Positions 26,129-34,923 of a stretch of DNA of 64,000 nt are shown here, piece after piece (within the stretch, counting starts at the first letter, position 1; each line of letters opens with the position of its first letter). Below the pieces are notes generated by a model. It worked only from the letters and a program-made list of their open reading frames with translations. It was not told the DNA's origin and made no database searches. The translations under genes were made by a program, and so were the position numbers. Origin of the DNA: UA16 sp905478895 (GTDB lineage Bacteria > Bacteroidota > Bacteroidia > Flavobacteriales_D > Sanyastnellaceae); assembly GCA_943788495.1 (NCBI GenBank), contig CALSQO010000001.1, positions 992,001 to 1,056,000 on the forward strand. The letters run 5' to 3'.

Positions 26129-26971
26129 ATGTCAACTCCTACCCTCTCCAACATCGCATCCCAAATTAGAAGGGACATTGTACGCATGGTTCACGGCGCT
26201 TCCTCGGGCCATCCGGGCGGTAGCTTGGGTTGTGTGGAAGTCCTTACTTTATTGTTCTTCGAAGAAATGCGGATCAACCCGGACGCCTTTGATATGGATG
26301 GCATTGGCGAAGATTTATTTTTTCTGTCCAACGGACATATCAGCCCAGTTTGGTACAGTATCCTAGCACGAAGGGGCTATTTCCCGGTCAATGAATTGGC
26401 TACATTTCGTAAAATTAATTCTCGTTTGCAAGGTCATCCAGCTACTGAGGAAGGGCTCCCGGGCATCCGAATTGCTTCAGGTTCATTGGGACAAGGTTTG
26501 AGCGCTGCTATAGGTGCAGCGCAGGTCAAGAAATTGAATAAGGAAGATTCAACCGTGTTCTCGCTCCACGGTGATGGTGAATTACAAGAAGGTCAAATTT
26601 GGGAAGCTGCCATGTATGCGGCGCATCACAAGGTCGATAACCTCATCAGTTTTGTAGACTGCAATGGACAGCAAATTGATGGGCCGACCGATAAAGTGAT
26701 GGGGTTGGGTGATTTGGCCCAGAAATGGACGGCCTTTGGTTGGCGCGTGCACGTATGTGATGGCCATGATTTTGACGCTTTGCGTTCGGCCGTTTCAAAG
26801 GCAAAAGAAGCACGCGGCTCGGGAGAACCACAAGTTGTTTTGATGAAAACGGCAATGGGCAAAGGAGTTGACTTCATGGAAGGCACACACGAATGGCATG
26901 GCATTGCGCCCAATGATGATCAACTCGCGTCCGCTTTGGGTCAATTGGAAGAAACGCTGGGAGACTACTAA
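26129..26971 (+). CDS. Transketolase, N-terminal (TPP-binding) subunit
   Basis: A 280-residue protein equal to the first third of a classical transketolase. The ATG at 26129 is preferred over the TTG at 26120. It carries HGASSGHPGGSLG near 22-34, the TPP/metal motif HGDGELQEGQIWEA near 149-162 ending in CNGQQIDG, and the conserved GHDF/KTAMGKGVDFME region. Transketolase moves two-carbon units between sugar phosphates in the non-oxidative pentose phosphate pathway. Its catalytic partner is encoded at 28466, but the two halves are separated here by a vWA gene (the gap to that gene is short), a non-standard order. Confidence 0.93.
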   Translation: MSTPTLSNIASQIRRDIVRMVHGASSGHPGGSLGCVEVLTLLFFEEMRINPDAFDMDGIGEDLFFLSNGHISPVWYSILARRGYFPVNELATFRKINSRLQGHPATEEGLPGIRIASGSLGQGLSAAIGAAQVKKLNKEDSTVFSLHGDGELQEGQIWEAAMYAAHHKVDNLISFVDCNGQQIDGPTDKVMGLGDLAQKWTAFGWRVHVCDGHDFDALRSAVSKAKEARGSGEPQVVLMKTAMGKGVDFMEGTHEWHGIAPNDDQLASALGQLEETLGDY

Positions 26972-27036
26972 CGGATTCAATCTGCACAGCATTGGGCATT
27001 TTCATTTTGCAAAACCACCGCATATCCCTTGGCGTC

Positions 27037-28473
27037 GTGTATCGATTCCTTGACAGTTTGCTCAGATCTCCTGATCTGCGCCGCCTGGCTATGTGGTGGG
27101 CGCTTCTCTATCCGTCTGTGGCAATTTTTGCCCAAGGAGATTTGGGAGAGGATACAAGTGACGACGCTCAGGATACTGAAATCTTGTTTGTCTTTGATGC
27201 TTCGAATAGCATGAATGCGTTTTGGGATGGAAACCGTAAAATTGAGGTTGCTACACGGTTGCTCTCAGAATCCCTTGCGGAACTCTATGGGATTCCGGGG
27301 CTTGAACTGGCTTTACGTGTTTATGGGCACCAAACGAAATTCATTGAAGGAAAGCAAGATTGCGATGACACCGAATTGGTCATTCCATTCGCACGAGGGA
27401 ATAATTTGTTGATTCGGAAGGCGCTCAGCCGTTTGCAGGCACGGGGAACGACTCCGATTGCTCGATCCTTGCAACGCGCTGCAGAGGACTTTTCGAATCA
27501 GGACAGCCGAAAGGTGATCATTCTCATAACCGATGGCATTGAAGCGTGCGATGAAGACCCATGTGTCGTTTCTAGAATGCTCCAAGAGAGCGGCATTATT
27601 GTAAAGCCATTCATCATTGGCATTGGGATTGAAGAGGCTTACAAAGAAACCTTTCGCTGTGTTGGGAATTTTTTCGATGCCTCGGATGCTGACACCTTTC
27701 GTGAGATTTTAGATATCGTTATCGATCAAGCCATCAACGATACTTCGTTCGAGGTTGATTTGATCGACGGCATGGGCGAAGCAAGCATTTCCAATGTGCC
27801 AATCACCCTCTTGGATGCGCATGATGCTTTAATCGCCAAGCAATGGATGCATACCTTGAACGCGCAGGGATTTCCAGATACGATTCAGGTAGACCCCGTT
27901 CCAACGTATGATCTCATCGTGCATACAGTGCCTCCCCTGCAGCGCAAGGGGGTTCGCTTTCAGCCCAGGACACACAACCATGTTCGATTTGAGAACGCAG
28001 GGCAAGGAACACTCCGTGCTGAATTCGCTCGCGGACTGCGCAATGGATACGACAAGTTGCCCGTCACGTTGTACGAGAAGGGAAACGCGGAGCCGCTGAT
28101 TGTCTTTCCAGTGAATCAAGATTTGTTTTTGCTTGAAGGGACATATGACGTTTACTTCCCCACGCACCCCCCCGTTTTTGTGGAAGACGTGAGCATTCAG
28201 GAAAATAAATTGTCACCAGTGAGCATTCCCCAGCCTGGTGTCCTGCAACTCAGTGCATTTCGCCTGGGTTATGCTGCCATTCTCGATGAGAATCACGAGG
28301 TGGTTCATCAATGGAGCTCAGGCAAATCGGATCCATCAGGTCAATACATTCTTCAGCCGGGTGACTACACTTTTGTCTACCGCGCGCGGTCTGCGCAATC
28401 GATTGAGTTTAGTTTTGTAAAATCGTTCAACATCCGTTCCGGAAACACCACACATCTCTCTATCAATGGTTAA
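27037..28473 (+). CDS. Exported von Willebrand factor A (vWA) domain protein inside the transketolase operon
   Basis: About 478 residues; the start is uncertain. I use a GTG at 27037, which gives a basic stretch before the hydrophobic segment WWALLYPSVAIFAQ; a TTG at 26992 or ATG at 27091 are alternatives. The vWA domain (about residues 48-230) has a complete metal-binding MIDAS: FDASNSM, the Thr of RGTTPIARS and the Asp of LITDGIEACDEDP. The remainder is beta-rich with PEGA-like turns (PGDYTFVYRARS, EGTYDVYFP). It is probably periplasmic or surface-bound and binds a protein ligand. The stop overlaps the start of the transketolase C-terminal gene, so its translation is coupled to central metabolism. 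Confidence 0.82.
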   Translation: MYRFLDSLLRSPDLRRLAMWWALLYPSVAIFAQGDLGEDTSDDAQDTEILFVFDASNSMNAFWDGNRKIEVATRLLSESLAELYGIPGLELALRVYGHQTKFIEGKQDCDDTELVIPFARGNNLLIRKALSRLQARGTTPIARSLQRAAEDFSNQDSRKVIILITDGIEACDEDPCVVSRMLQESGIIVKPFIIGIGIEEAYKETFRCVGNFFDASDADTFREILDIVIDQAINDTSFEVDLIDGMGEASISNVPITLLDAHDALIAKQWMHTLNAQGFPDTIQVDPVPTYDLIVHTVPPLQRKGVRFQPRTHNHVRFENAGQGTLRAEFARGLRNGYDKLPVTLYEKGNAEPLIVFPVNQDLFLLEGTYDVYFPTHPPVFVEDVSIQENKLSPVSIPQPGVLQLSAFRLGYAAILDENHEVVHQWSSGKSDPSGQYILQPGDYTFVYRARSAQSIEFSFVKSFNIRSGNTTHLSING

Positions 28474-29449
28474 TTCTCGATTCATTCAATCCCTCGAACC
28501 CACAGTGAACAAAGACACGCGCAGTGGATTTGGTGAAGGCCTTCTCGAGGTCGGAAAGCAAAACGACAATGCCGTAGCATTGTGTGCCGATTTGACGGGT
28601 TCCCTCAAGATGAACGCGTTTGCAGACGCGTTTCCAGAACGATTTTTTCAGGTTGGCATTGCTGAAGCGAACATGATGGGAGTTGCTGCGGGCATGACCA
28701 TTGGGGGTAAAATTCCATTCACAGGCACGTTCGCCAATTTCTCTACGGGCAGGGTATACGACCAGATTCGTCAATCGATCGCCTATTCGGAAAAGAATGT
28801 CAAAATCTGTGCGTCCCACGCGGGTTTAACCTTAGGTGAGGATGGAGCTACGCACCAAATTTTGGAAGATGTTGGCATGATGACCATGCTTCCCAACATG
28901 ACTGTTATTTGTCCGGCAGATTTTGAACAAACAAAGCAGGCGACCCTTGCCATTTCAAAGATGCATGGTCCTGTTTATCTGCGATTTGGCAGGCCAAAAG
29001 TGCCCGTGTTTATGCGCCCGGACGCTCTTTTTGAAATCGGTAAAGTCCAAACATTGATGGAGGGAAACGATGTCACCATCGTTGCAACAGGACACTTGGT
29101 TTGGGAGGCATTGAAGGCTGCTCAGGCCTTAAATACGCGTGGCATCTGCGCGGAGGTCCTCAATGTACATACCATCAAGCCATTGGATGTGGAGAGCATT
29201 ATCAACTCATTGAGGCGCACCGGATGCGTGGTCACCGCCGAAGAACATCAGCGAAATGGCGGGCTTGGTGCTTTGGTTGCGCAAGCAGCTGCGATGCATC
29301 ATCCCGTGCCAATTGAACACGTTGCAGTCAATGATTCCTTCGGTGAAAGCGGAACACCGGCGCAGCTGATGGATAAGTATGGATTAAATTCAGAAGCTAT
29401 ACAGGCGAAGGTTGATGCCGTGATGCGACGTTCCAACGTCTTAGCCTAA
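28466..29449 (+). CDS. Transketolase, C-terminal (pyrimidine-binding) subunit
   Basis: A 327-residue protein holding the middle and C-terminal transketolase domains. It carries the catalytic Glu in GIAEANMMGVAAGM near 65-78, the segment FTGTFANFSTGRVYDQIRQ, the TPP-binding HAGLTLGEDGATHQ near 112-125, and a C-terminal Rossmann-like domain (VTIVATGHLVWEAL). It works with the N-terminal subunit at 26129 to form an active enzyme. The ATG overlaps the vWA stop by 8 nt (ATGGTTAA). It converges with the DapA-like gene; a 15-bp palindrome covers both stop codons. Confidence 0.93.
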   Translation: MVNSRFIQSLEPTVNKDTRSGFGEGLLEVGKQNDNAVALCADLTGSLKMNAFADAFPERFFQVGIAEANMMGVAAGMTIGGKIPFTGTFANFSTGRVYDQIRQSIAYSEKNVKICASHAGLTLGEDGATHQILEDVGMMTMLPNMTVICPADFEQTKQATLAISKMHGPVYLRFGRPKVPVFMRPDALFEIGKVQTLMEGNDVTIVATGHLVWEALKAAQALNTRGICAEVLNVHTIKPLDVESIINSLRRTGCVVTAEEHQRNGGLGALVAQAAAMHHPVPIEHVAVNDSFGESGTPAQLMDKYGLNSEAIQAKVDAVMRRSNVLA

Positions 29450-29456
29450 ACGACGT

Positions 29457-30377
29457 TTAGTTGTTCGATTGACCCAATAAGGTGGCGGAAATGTCACGCG
29501 GCAATTGCGCCAATGCACGATAGAGTGAACGTTGCGTCGTATCGGAGACAGGCGTATTGGGCAGGCGAACGGATGACGAACAACGCTGCAGTTGAGCCAA
29601 GATGCTTTTGATGGCAGTAGGACTTCCTTCCTGTTCCATCAATCTCATCAATGGAGCCAATTCGTGGTGGCGCAGGCGGGCATCATTGATCGCCCCAAAG
29701 GCTAATAAATCAATCATTTCCCCGAAAGCCTCCGGAAACGCATTTCCAATCGTGGAAATTGCCCCATCTATTCCCAAAGCAAATAGAGGCAGAGCCATCG
29801 CATCCCGGGCCGTTAACAAACTGAAACCGGTGGGCCGATTGTGAAGCCACATGTCCATGAGTTCAACGCTTCCCGATTCATCTACAACCCCTGCAATATT
29901 ATGCTCCTGCGCCATTTCCAGAACCCAATCCGAGTGACTTATTCCGCTGCCATCATGGTGCATTAAGATGGGCAGAGGAGACGCTTGGGCGATTGATCGG
30001 TAGTGTCCGACGTATCCGGAATTTGATGATGCTTTGGGTGATGGAGTGCCACAAAAGATGGCGGCGAAATCGCGCTGATTGAATGCTGAAACACGACGAA
30101 TGGCATTTCGTGTGCTAGTGGAGGCTACGCCACCTACAAGTTTTTTTGTGCCTCTATTGATTTCGGAAATGAAATCCATGACTCTGACCTGCTCATCGTC
30201 ATCCAACAAGGCGGCTTCTGATGCATGGCCCAGCACGACAATGAAGTCCACCTTTGAGACCATGAGGTTTTTTGCCAGTCGCTCCAATGCAGGATAATCC
30301 ACTTCTCCTGTTGGGTTGAATGGCGTGATCAATGAGACGCCATGTCCATGAATAAGATTGGAAGCATCTGTTTTCAT
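29457..30377 (-). CDS. DapA-fold protein lacking the catalytic residues (probable pseudo-enzyme)
   Basis: A 306-residue TIM-barrel protein that aligns end to end with 4-hydroxy-tetrahydrodipicolinate synthase of Bacteroidota: GHGVSLITPF near 11, a LPLFALGIDGAISTIGNAFPE match near 197-217, SVRLPNTPVSD near the end. Every key residue is changed. The Schiff-base Lys in VGIKEASG is Val165 (AGVVDESG); the Thr-Thr of GTTGES is His51-Ala52 (GHASEA); the Tyr pair of PYYNKP is gone (PSPKAS, 112-117); the Tyr of the LYNVP segment is His140, and the following Arg is missing. The frame is intact. A canonical DapA reaction is unlikely; a regulatory or unrelated role is possible. It is coupled to the upstream DUF6913-like gene by an ATGA overlap. 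Confidence 0.8.
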   Translation of the reverse strand: MKTDASNLIHGHGVSLITPFNPTGEVDYPALERLAKNLMVSKVDFIVVLGHASEAALLDDDEQVRVMDFISEINRGTKKLVGGVASTSTRNAIRRVSAFNQRDFAAIFCGTPSPKASSNSGYVGHYRSIAQASPLPILMHHDGSGISHSDWVLEMAQEHNIAGVVDESGSVELMDMWLHNRPTGFSLLTARDAMALPLFALGIDGAISTIGNAFPEAFGEMIDLLAFGAINDARLRHHELAPLMRLMEQEGSPTAIKSILAQLQRCSSSVRLPNTPVSDTTQRSLYRALAQLPRDISATLLGQSNN

Positions 30378-30934
30378 GACAATGGAGATTCAGACAAAAA
30401 CTTTATGATTCGGTGGTTTCGTTGTTTCCAAGTATCCCCTTTCGCCGGTGGAAGCAATATATCGTAGTCCTTTTTTCGGCGGGATGAATGGTTGCTTACC
30501 TTCATTTTAGCCTTGGACATGGCGACAAAAAAATCAATCGGTATGGCGGCGTCGGGATCAAGGTTGATGAGGATGTCAAAAGGTTCATTGGCCAAACCTT
30601 CAACATTTTTTACAGGCTTATGATGCCAATTCAAGTCGCTTTGACAAAAGAAGTCAGACTCGAGCTTCCGCATGTGCCAGATGGGCGTCAATTTCTCTTC
30701 TACATCAATGTAGGCAAGGCGCATCACTCGCTTCACTCCAAATTCGCTTTTGAGGTAATTGGAGATGTCCTTGACCAATTTGTATTTCGCCTCCGTTTCC
30801 CCATTGTAGACCAGAATTAAAGTGCTTGCCTTGTCAAGTGAGGTCCCTTGTTTCATCCGGCCTTGCGCAGATGCAAAACTCAGCATGCGCAAGGCAAGTT
30901 TATTTCTGAGTTTTTGTGGGATGAGACGAGCCAT
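30374..30934 (-). CDS. DUF6913-like conserved Bacteroidota protein
   Basis: A 186-residue soluble protein. I start it at MARLIPQKLRNKLAL, where the coding-like character begins; the frame runs open upstream for 252 nt, but into the promoter region of the divergent lipoprotein gene. Features: a basic helical start, LILVYNGETEAKYKLVKDISNYL, a conserved-looking LESDFFCQSDLNWHHKPV near 107-124, and DILINLDPDAAIPIDFFVAMSKAKMKVS. It resembles short proteins often found upstream of dapA in Bacteroidota (family name from memory, not checked). Function unknown. Its stop overlaps the start of the DapA-like gene. Confidence 0.65.
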   Translation of the reverse strand: MARLIPQKLRNKLALRMLSFASAQGRMKQGTSLDKASTLILVYNGETEAKYKLVKDISNYLKSEFGVKRVMRLAYIDVEEKLTPIWHMRKLESDFFCQSDLNWHHKPVKNVEGLANEPFDILINLDPDAAIPIDFFVAMSKAKMKVSNHSSRRKKDYDILLPPAKGDTWKQRNHRIIKFLSESPLS

Positions 30935-31049
30935 GAATCGATGGTCAGGTTGTGAAGGTGGAATTGGATTTAAACAAAACGCTGGTGACAAATTTAATGC
31001 GAAGTTTGGCATGACTTTCGCATCTTGAAAGAAAATCAATCTTCCGACT

Positions 31050-31610
31050 ATGCAAGCATCTCGATCTGTTCGCTTCTGCTCACTGTTTATCTTTTCTTTA
31101 GCGCTGCTCTTTGCATCATGTGCCGCCAACCCTGTGGGCCAAAAGATAAAAGAACCCTTTTCGGGCTCAAAATATGAGAGTACCAATCGCTATTATCGTG
31201 CCACGGGTAAAGGCACGAGCAAAATGGATGCTGTTGCTACCAGCCAAGCGGAAATGCGCGCTAGGCAGAATTTAGCGCAACAAGTGCAAACGTATTTTGA
31301 AGTGGTAACGGACGATTACCAAAAAAGCACCACTGGACAACTATTGGACGAGGCGATGACTCGATTTGAAACCCTTGCGCGGGAAATAACGAGCACGAAG
31401 CTTGCAGATATGCGTCAAATTGGGAACGAAAAATACCAGGGCGAAGATGGCAGCTATACCGTATACGTGGCTATCGAAATAAAGAAAGCGAGCATGTATC
31501 GGCAATTAAAGAAGCAGGCGCGACAGGATTCTAAGATCAAAGCAAGCGAATTGGATGAAATAAATGCGCTGTTGGACCAGTTGATTGAGCAGGCTGAAAG
31601 CGAAGAGTGA
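31050..31610 (+). CDS. LPP20-like lipoprotein
   Basis: A 186-residue protein with a lipoprotein signal peptide ending LLFASC, Cys at residue 24. The body begins YRATGKGTSKMDAVATSQAEMRARQNLAQQVQTYFE, the pattern of LPP20/FlgT-like domains, where a beta hairpin precedes a long helix that often carries an AR.NL. motif. A later strand pair (SYTVYVAIEIKKASMY) and an acidic helical end follow. It is anchored to a membrane, probably the outer one; no reaction is implied. It is divergent from the DUF6913 operon and converges with msrA. Confidence 0.78.
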   Translation: MQASRSVRFCSLFIFSLALLFASCAANPVGQKIKEPFSGSKYESTNRYYRATGKGTSKMDAVATSQAEMRARQNLAQQVQTYFEVVTDDYQKSTTGQLLDEAMTRFETLAREITSTKLADMRQIGNEKYQGEDGSYTVYVAIEIKKASMYRQLKKQARQDSKIKASELDEINALLDQLIEQAESEE

Positions 31611-31628
31611 ACCTGTTTTTCAGTTCTT

Positions 31629-32267
31629 TTACTGCATTTTCAGCAAGTGTTGAAAGCCTGTGTTGAGCTTTCTCATCTTTGGTAAAATAACCGCACGGCA
31701 ATAGGGCGCTTCACCGTTTTGTTCGTAATAGGCTTGGTGGTAGTCCTCGGCTTTGTAGAACGCAGAGGCTTGAGTAACTTCGGTTACTATGGCGTGCTGC
31801 CAGTCCCTTGTTGCGCGGGTGATGGCATCTTTTGCCTCTTGTTCTTGCACTTCGGAATGAAAGAAAATTGCGGACCGGTATTGGGTTCCGGCATCCGCTC
31901 CTTGCCGATTCAGCGTTGTTGGATCATGTGTTGCAAAAAACACTTCCAAAAGGGTAGCAGTACTTAAGACCGCCGGGTCATAATGGACTTGAACTACTTC
32001 TGCATGACCTGTTCGTCCCGTGCATACTTCACGGTAACTCGGGTTTTTGATACTACCTCCCATATAGCCTGAGACTGCACTATGGACACCCTTGAGGTTC
32101 TCAAAAACGGCCTCGACACACCAGAAGCAACCCGCTCCTAGTGTGATTGTTTCCGAAGAATCTGTTGGGGTTTGTAGATCGGTATTATTCATGGCATTGT
32201 TTTGAGCCTGCAGTGGGGACAGAATTAAAACGATCAGCAAGTATGCGATGCTCGTTGGAATCACCAT
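31629..32267 (-). CDS. msrA: Peptide-methionine (S)-S-oxide reductase, exported
   Basis: A 212-residue enzyme that reduces Met-S-sulfoxide. I start at the ATG at 32267, which overlaps the DUF5723 stop by 7 nt and opens directly into a signal peptide (IPTSIAYLLIVLILSPLQAQ); two in-frame ATGs further up lie inside the neighbour. The catalytic motif GCFWCVEAVF is near residues 45-54, followed by GYMGGSIKNPSYREVCTGRTGHAE and ATHDPTTLNRQGADAGTQYRS, all typical of MsrA. The export signal implies repair of envelope proteins rather than cytoplasmic ones. It is last in the operon ilvE-DUF5723-msrA. Confidence 0.95.
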   Translation of the reverse strand: MVIPTSIAYLLIVLILSPLQAQNNAMNNTDLQTPTDSSETITLGAGCFWCVEAVFENLKGVHSAVSGYMGGSIKNPSYREVCTGRTGHAEVVQVHYDPAVLSTATLLEVFFATHDPTTLNRQGADAGTQYRSAIFFHSEVQEQEAKDAITRATRDWQHAIVTEVTQASAFYKAEDYHQAYYEQNGEAPYCRAVILPKMRKLNTGFQHLLKMQ

Positions 32268-33739
32268 ACCCAACGCATGAAGCACGCTCTCAGCCCTATT
32301 TCGGGTTGCGATGACTCCCATGCGCTCTGCACATCTGTTGCTTGTATTCCGCATTCAAATCCTTTCTTTCCAGTTGTGAATATTAAACCCAATGGGAAGC
32401 GAATTGTTTCATTTCCCCATTTGCTCATCCCTCCATCGATGCGCAGAAATGGCAATGGTCGAAGGACAAAAGATAAACCTAGACGAGTACCCGAATTTCC
32501 GAGTAATTCGGGATTGTCGAAGGAAGCATCTGCTGCTATTGTCACCAGATCGATGAGCTGAATTCCAGCTCCAATATGGAAAGAGGGTCCATTTGATATT
32601 CGGCGTGTTTCAGCCACAGAGCTACTGAACCAGCTGCTTGGGTCGAGAGCAGATGTTGTCACATCAACCCAGTTTTGACTTGGGTCGTCCGGCACATTGT
32701 AATTCCCGAGGGATATAGAGCCAATGCTGTAGCGTTCACCACGCCAGTCCATGAAGCCTATATCCGTTATGGCGGCCGTCGCCCAAATTTTCTCGCCCCA
32801 TTCAATGGCTGCGCCTATATCCGCTCCCCAACCTTGGCCGACCGGTCCCCAGTTTCGAATGGTTTGGGTCAAATTAGTTTGGTCGGGTATTGCTAAGGTA
32901 GGCACATTGAATCCATTTGAAAATGCACCGAATGCATCCAACTCTCCATCTTGTTGACTGAGTTGGAAATAGCCGTTGCCTAGAAGTAAACGACCAGACA
33001 CTCCCGTATGGAGGGTGAATCGTTTAAGTTGCCACTCTTTGGATACGCCAACGGTGTGGGCACGATGCCATGAAAAACCCAATTGTGAATCGGATAGTAG
33101 GTTGCTCAATATTGCATCTCCATTTAGATCTATTCCACTCGCAATATTGTTGAGATCGTCTCCTGTCAGCCCCCCATTGTTCTGCACTGTATCGCCTTGG
33201 TTGGTGATGAGTAACTCGAACCAATTCAAAGGACCTTCCAAAAGCAATTCAACCGAACTCACATCCAGTAACATTTCGGCTTGAAAATGTTGTCTAGAGG
33301 AATAGGCAACGCCCCACTTTCCCCATCGTTTGGCTGTCGCAGCCGCGGTGACATCAACGTTCAGAGCGATGTCTTCGTTTGCCAACAATGCCTTCCAGTC
33401 CTGCCATTCGGCACTTTCAACATCGAAGCCGGTTTCTTCTTCATCAAAAAATCCTGACCACAAATCAGTTCTATCCAAGGCATTTGAAGAGATACGTGCT
33501 CCAAATTCGAAGCCACCGACAGCATTTTTCCAATCTTCTTTGAGGAGTGGGCTTAAGGTGATATGCGCTGGATTCCAACCGAGCGCTCGGTAATCAGAGC
33601 TTAAAGCCATGGGGGTTGCCCCCGTTCCGTAGGTAAGATGCTGATTTTGGCCCTTTACGTTCGAAAAAAACAAGCAAAGACAAAATGCAAGCAAAGGAAT
33701 GTTGAACAACTTCAATGATTCGAACTTTACTGGCAACAT
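32261..33739 (-). CDS. DUF5723-like outer-membrane beta-barrel protein
   Basis: A 492-residue protein with a signal peptide (about 1-30, LLAFCLCLFFSNVKGQ). The rest is rich in alternating strands with Trp/Tyr ends, for example GFEFGARISS, WGKWGVAYSSRQHFQAEMLL, LHTGVSGRLLLGNGYF and HIGAGIQLIDLVTIAADASFD, the look of a porin-like barrel. The early part (GTGATPMALSSDYRALGWNPAH) resembles the start of Bacteroidota DUF5723 proteins. No ligand or function can be named. It lies between ilvE (19-nt gap) and msrA (7-nt overlap). Confidence 0.7.
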   Translation of the reverse strand: MLPVKFESLKLFNIPLLAFCLCLFFSNVKGQNQHLTYGTGATPMALSSDYRALGWNPAHITLSPLLKEDWKNAVGGFEFGARISSNALDRTDLWSGFFDEEETGFDVESAEWQDWKALLANEDIALNVDVTAAATAKRWGKWGVAYSSRQHFQAEMLLDVSSVELLLEGPLNWFELLITNQGDTVQNNGGLTGDDLNNIASGIDLNGDAILSNLLSDSQLGFSWHRAHTVGVSKEWQLKRFTLHTGVSGRLLLGNGYFQLSQQDGELDAFGAFSNGFNVPTLAIPDQTNLTQTIRNWGPVGQGWGADIGAAIEWGEKIWATAAITDIGFMDWRGERYSIGSISLGNYNVPDDPSQNWVDVTTSALDPSSWFSSSVAETRRISNGPSFHIGAGIQLIDLVTIAADASFDNPELLGNSGTRLGLSFVLRPLPFLRIDGGMSKWGNETIRFPLGLIFTTGKKGFECGIQATDVQSAWESSQPEIGLRACFMRWVW

Positions 33740-33758
33740 GCCGATTGAAGCATTTGCG

Positions 33759-34856
33759 TTACACAGGGATACTCCACCCGTGCTTGTCGTTCACTTTTCC
33801 ACGACGAATGGCGTCCAAAGCATGTGATAATTGCATGGCAACACTGCTGCCCAATTCAGCGGGAATTGTATTCAACGGATAATCCGTTCCGTCAACACCG
33901 ATTAGCTCAATGGATTTGATGGTCGCTGCGGTGCCGACACCGAAGGCTTCGCTGACTGCACCTGTTCGCAACCCGTTTTCAAGCTCTGTGACACTGATTT
34001 TTCGGATTTCGACTTCAATGCCGAGATCATTTGCAAGCGTAATGACTGAATCGCGCGTCACTCCATTGAGAATGGTGTCACTTGTTTCGGGAGATACTAG
34101 CTTACCGTTAATGACAAACATTGCATTCATCGTTCCACTTTCTTCGATGAATTCATGGGTTGAGGCATCTGTCCAGAGCAATTGGTCGTATCCTTCCTGA
34201 TGGGCCAATTGGGATGGATACAATGAACCCGCATAGTTTCCCGCGGCTTTTGCGAATCCCGTTCCGCCTGGCGTAGCTCGGGTGTAATGTCGCTCCACTT
34301 TCACGCGAACTGCCCCCTTGTAATATGCGTCTACAGGGCAAGTGAATATGCTAAAGGTGTATTTGTCACTGGAACGAACCCCAACAAAGGAATCGGTCGC
34401 AATCATGAAGGGTCGGATGTAAAGGGAGGCCTCGTCTCCGTCAGGCACCCATGCCTGGTCAATATCTACCAATGCGGCGAGTGCCTCCATGAAGATATCC
34501 TCTGGAACTTCCGGCATGCACATGCGCCGCGCTGAGATGTTAAACCGTTCTATGTTCTTGCCGGGACGAAAAAGGGACACGGATCCGTCTTTGGAGCGAT
34601 ACGCTTTCATCCCTTCAAAAATTGCCTGACCATAATGAAACACCATAGAAGCGGGGCTCATTGTAAAAGGTCCGTAAGGCTCAATCGCTCCACGCTGCCA
34701 TCTTCCCTCCTCGAAATCCATCACAAACATGTGATCTGAAAAGACGCGACCAAAATCTAAATTGCTGAAATCAACTTGATCGAGTCGAGAGGTTTCAGTT
34801 TGGTGCACATCAAAGGAGCGAGTTGTATCTATCTTCATCTGGCTTACGTCTGTCAT
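33759..34856 (-). CDS. ilvE: Branched-chain amino acid aminotransferase
   Basis: A 365-residue PLP enzyme of fold type IV, converting between Leu/Ile/Val and their 2-oxo acids. The PLP Lys is probably Lys203 in TGFAKAAGNYAGSL. Other family marks are FHYGQAIFEGMKAYR near 73-87, SLYIRPFMIA near 144, the EESGTMNAMFV segment and TILNGVTRDSVI near the PLP phosphate. Size and the N-terminal extension fit the eukaryote/actinobacteria-like type II group. A 7-of-8 match to the -7 box lies 12 nt before the ATG, and it probably heads an operon with DUF5723 and msrA. Confidence 0.94.
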   Translation of the reverse strand: MTDVSQMKIDTTRSFDVHQTETSRLDQVDFSNLDFGRVFSDHMFVMDFEEGRWQRGAIEPYGPFTMSPASMVFHYGQAIFEGMKAYRSKDGSVSLFRPGKNIERFNISARRMCMPEVPEDIFMEALAALVDIDQAWVPDGDEASLYIRPFMIATDSFVGVRSSDKYTFSIFTCPVDAYYKGAVRVKVERHYTRATPGGTGFAKAAGNYAGSLYPSQLAHQEGYDQLLWTDASTHEFIEESGTMNAMFVINGKLVSPETSDTILNGVTRDSVITLANDLGIEVEIRKISVTELENGLRTGAVSEAFGVGTAATIKSIELIGVDGTDYPLNTIPAELGSSVAMQLSHALDAIRRGKVNDKHGWSIPV

Positions 34857-34923
34857 TTAGCGTTTTGCAAAAGTCGCTTTTTCCTTGCCAAACTCCAAAT
34901 ATGAAGGCGTTTTTTGGCCGGAA

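Noticed and set aside
29457..30377. Frameshift or sequencing error in the DapA-like gene
   Set aside because: The frame is continuous with family similarity on both sides of each changed motif, so it reads as true divergence.
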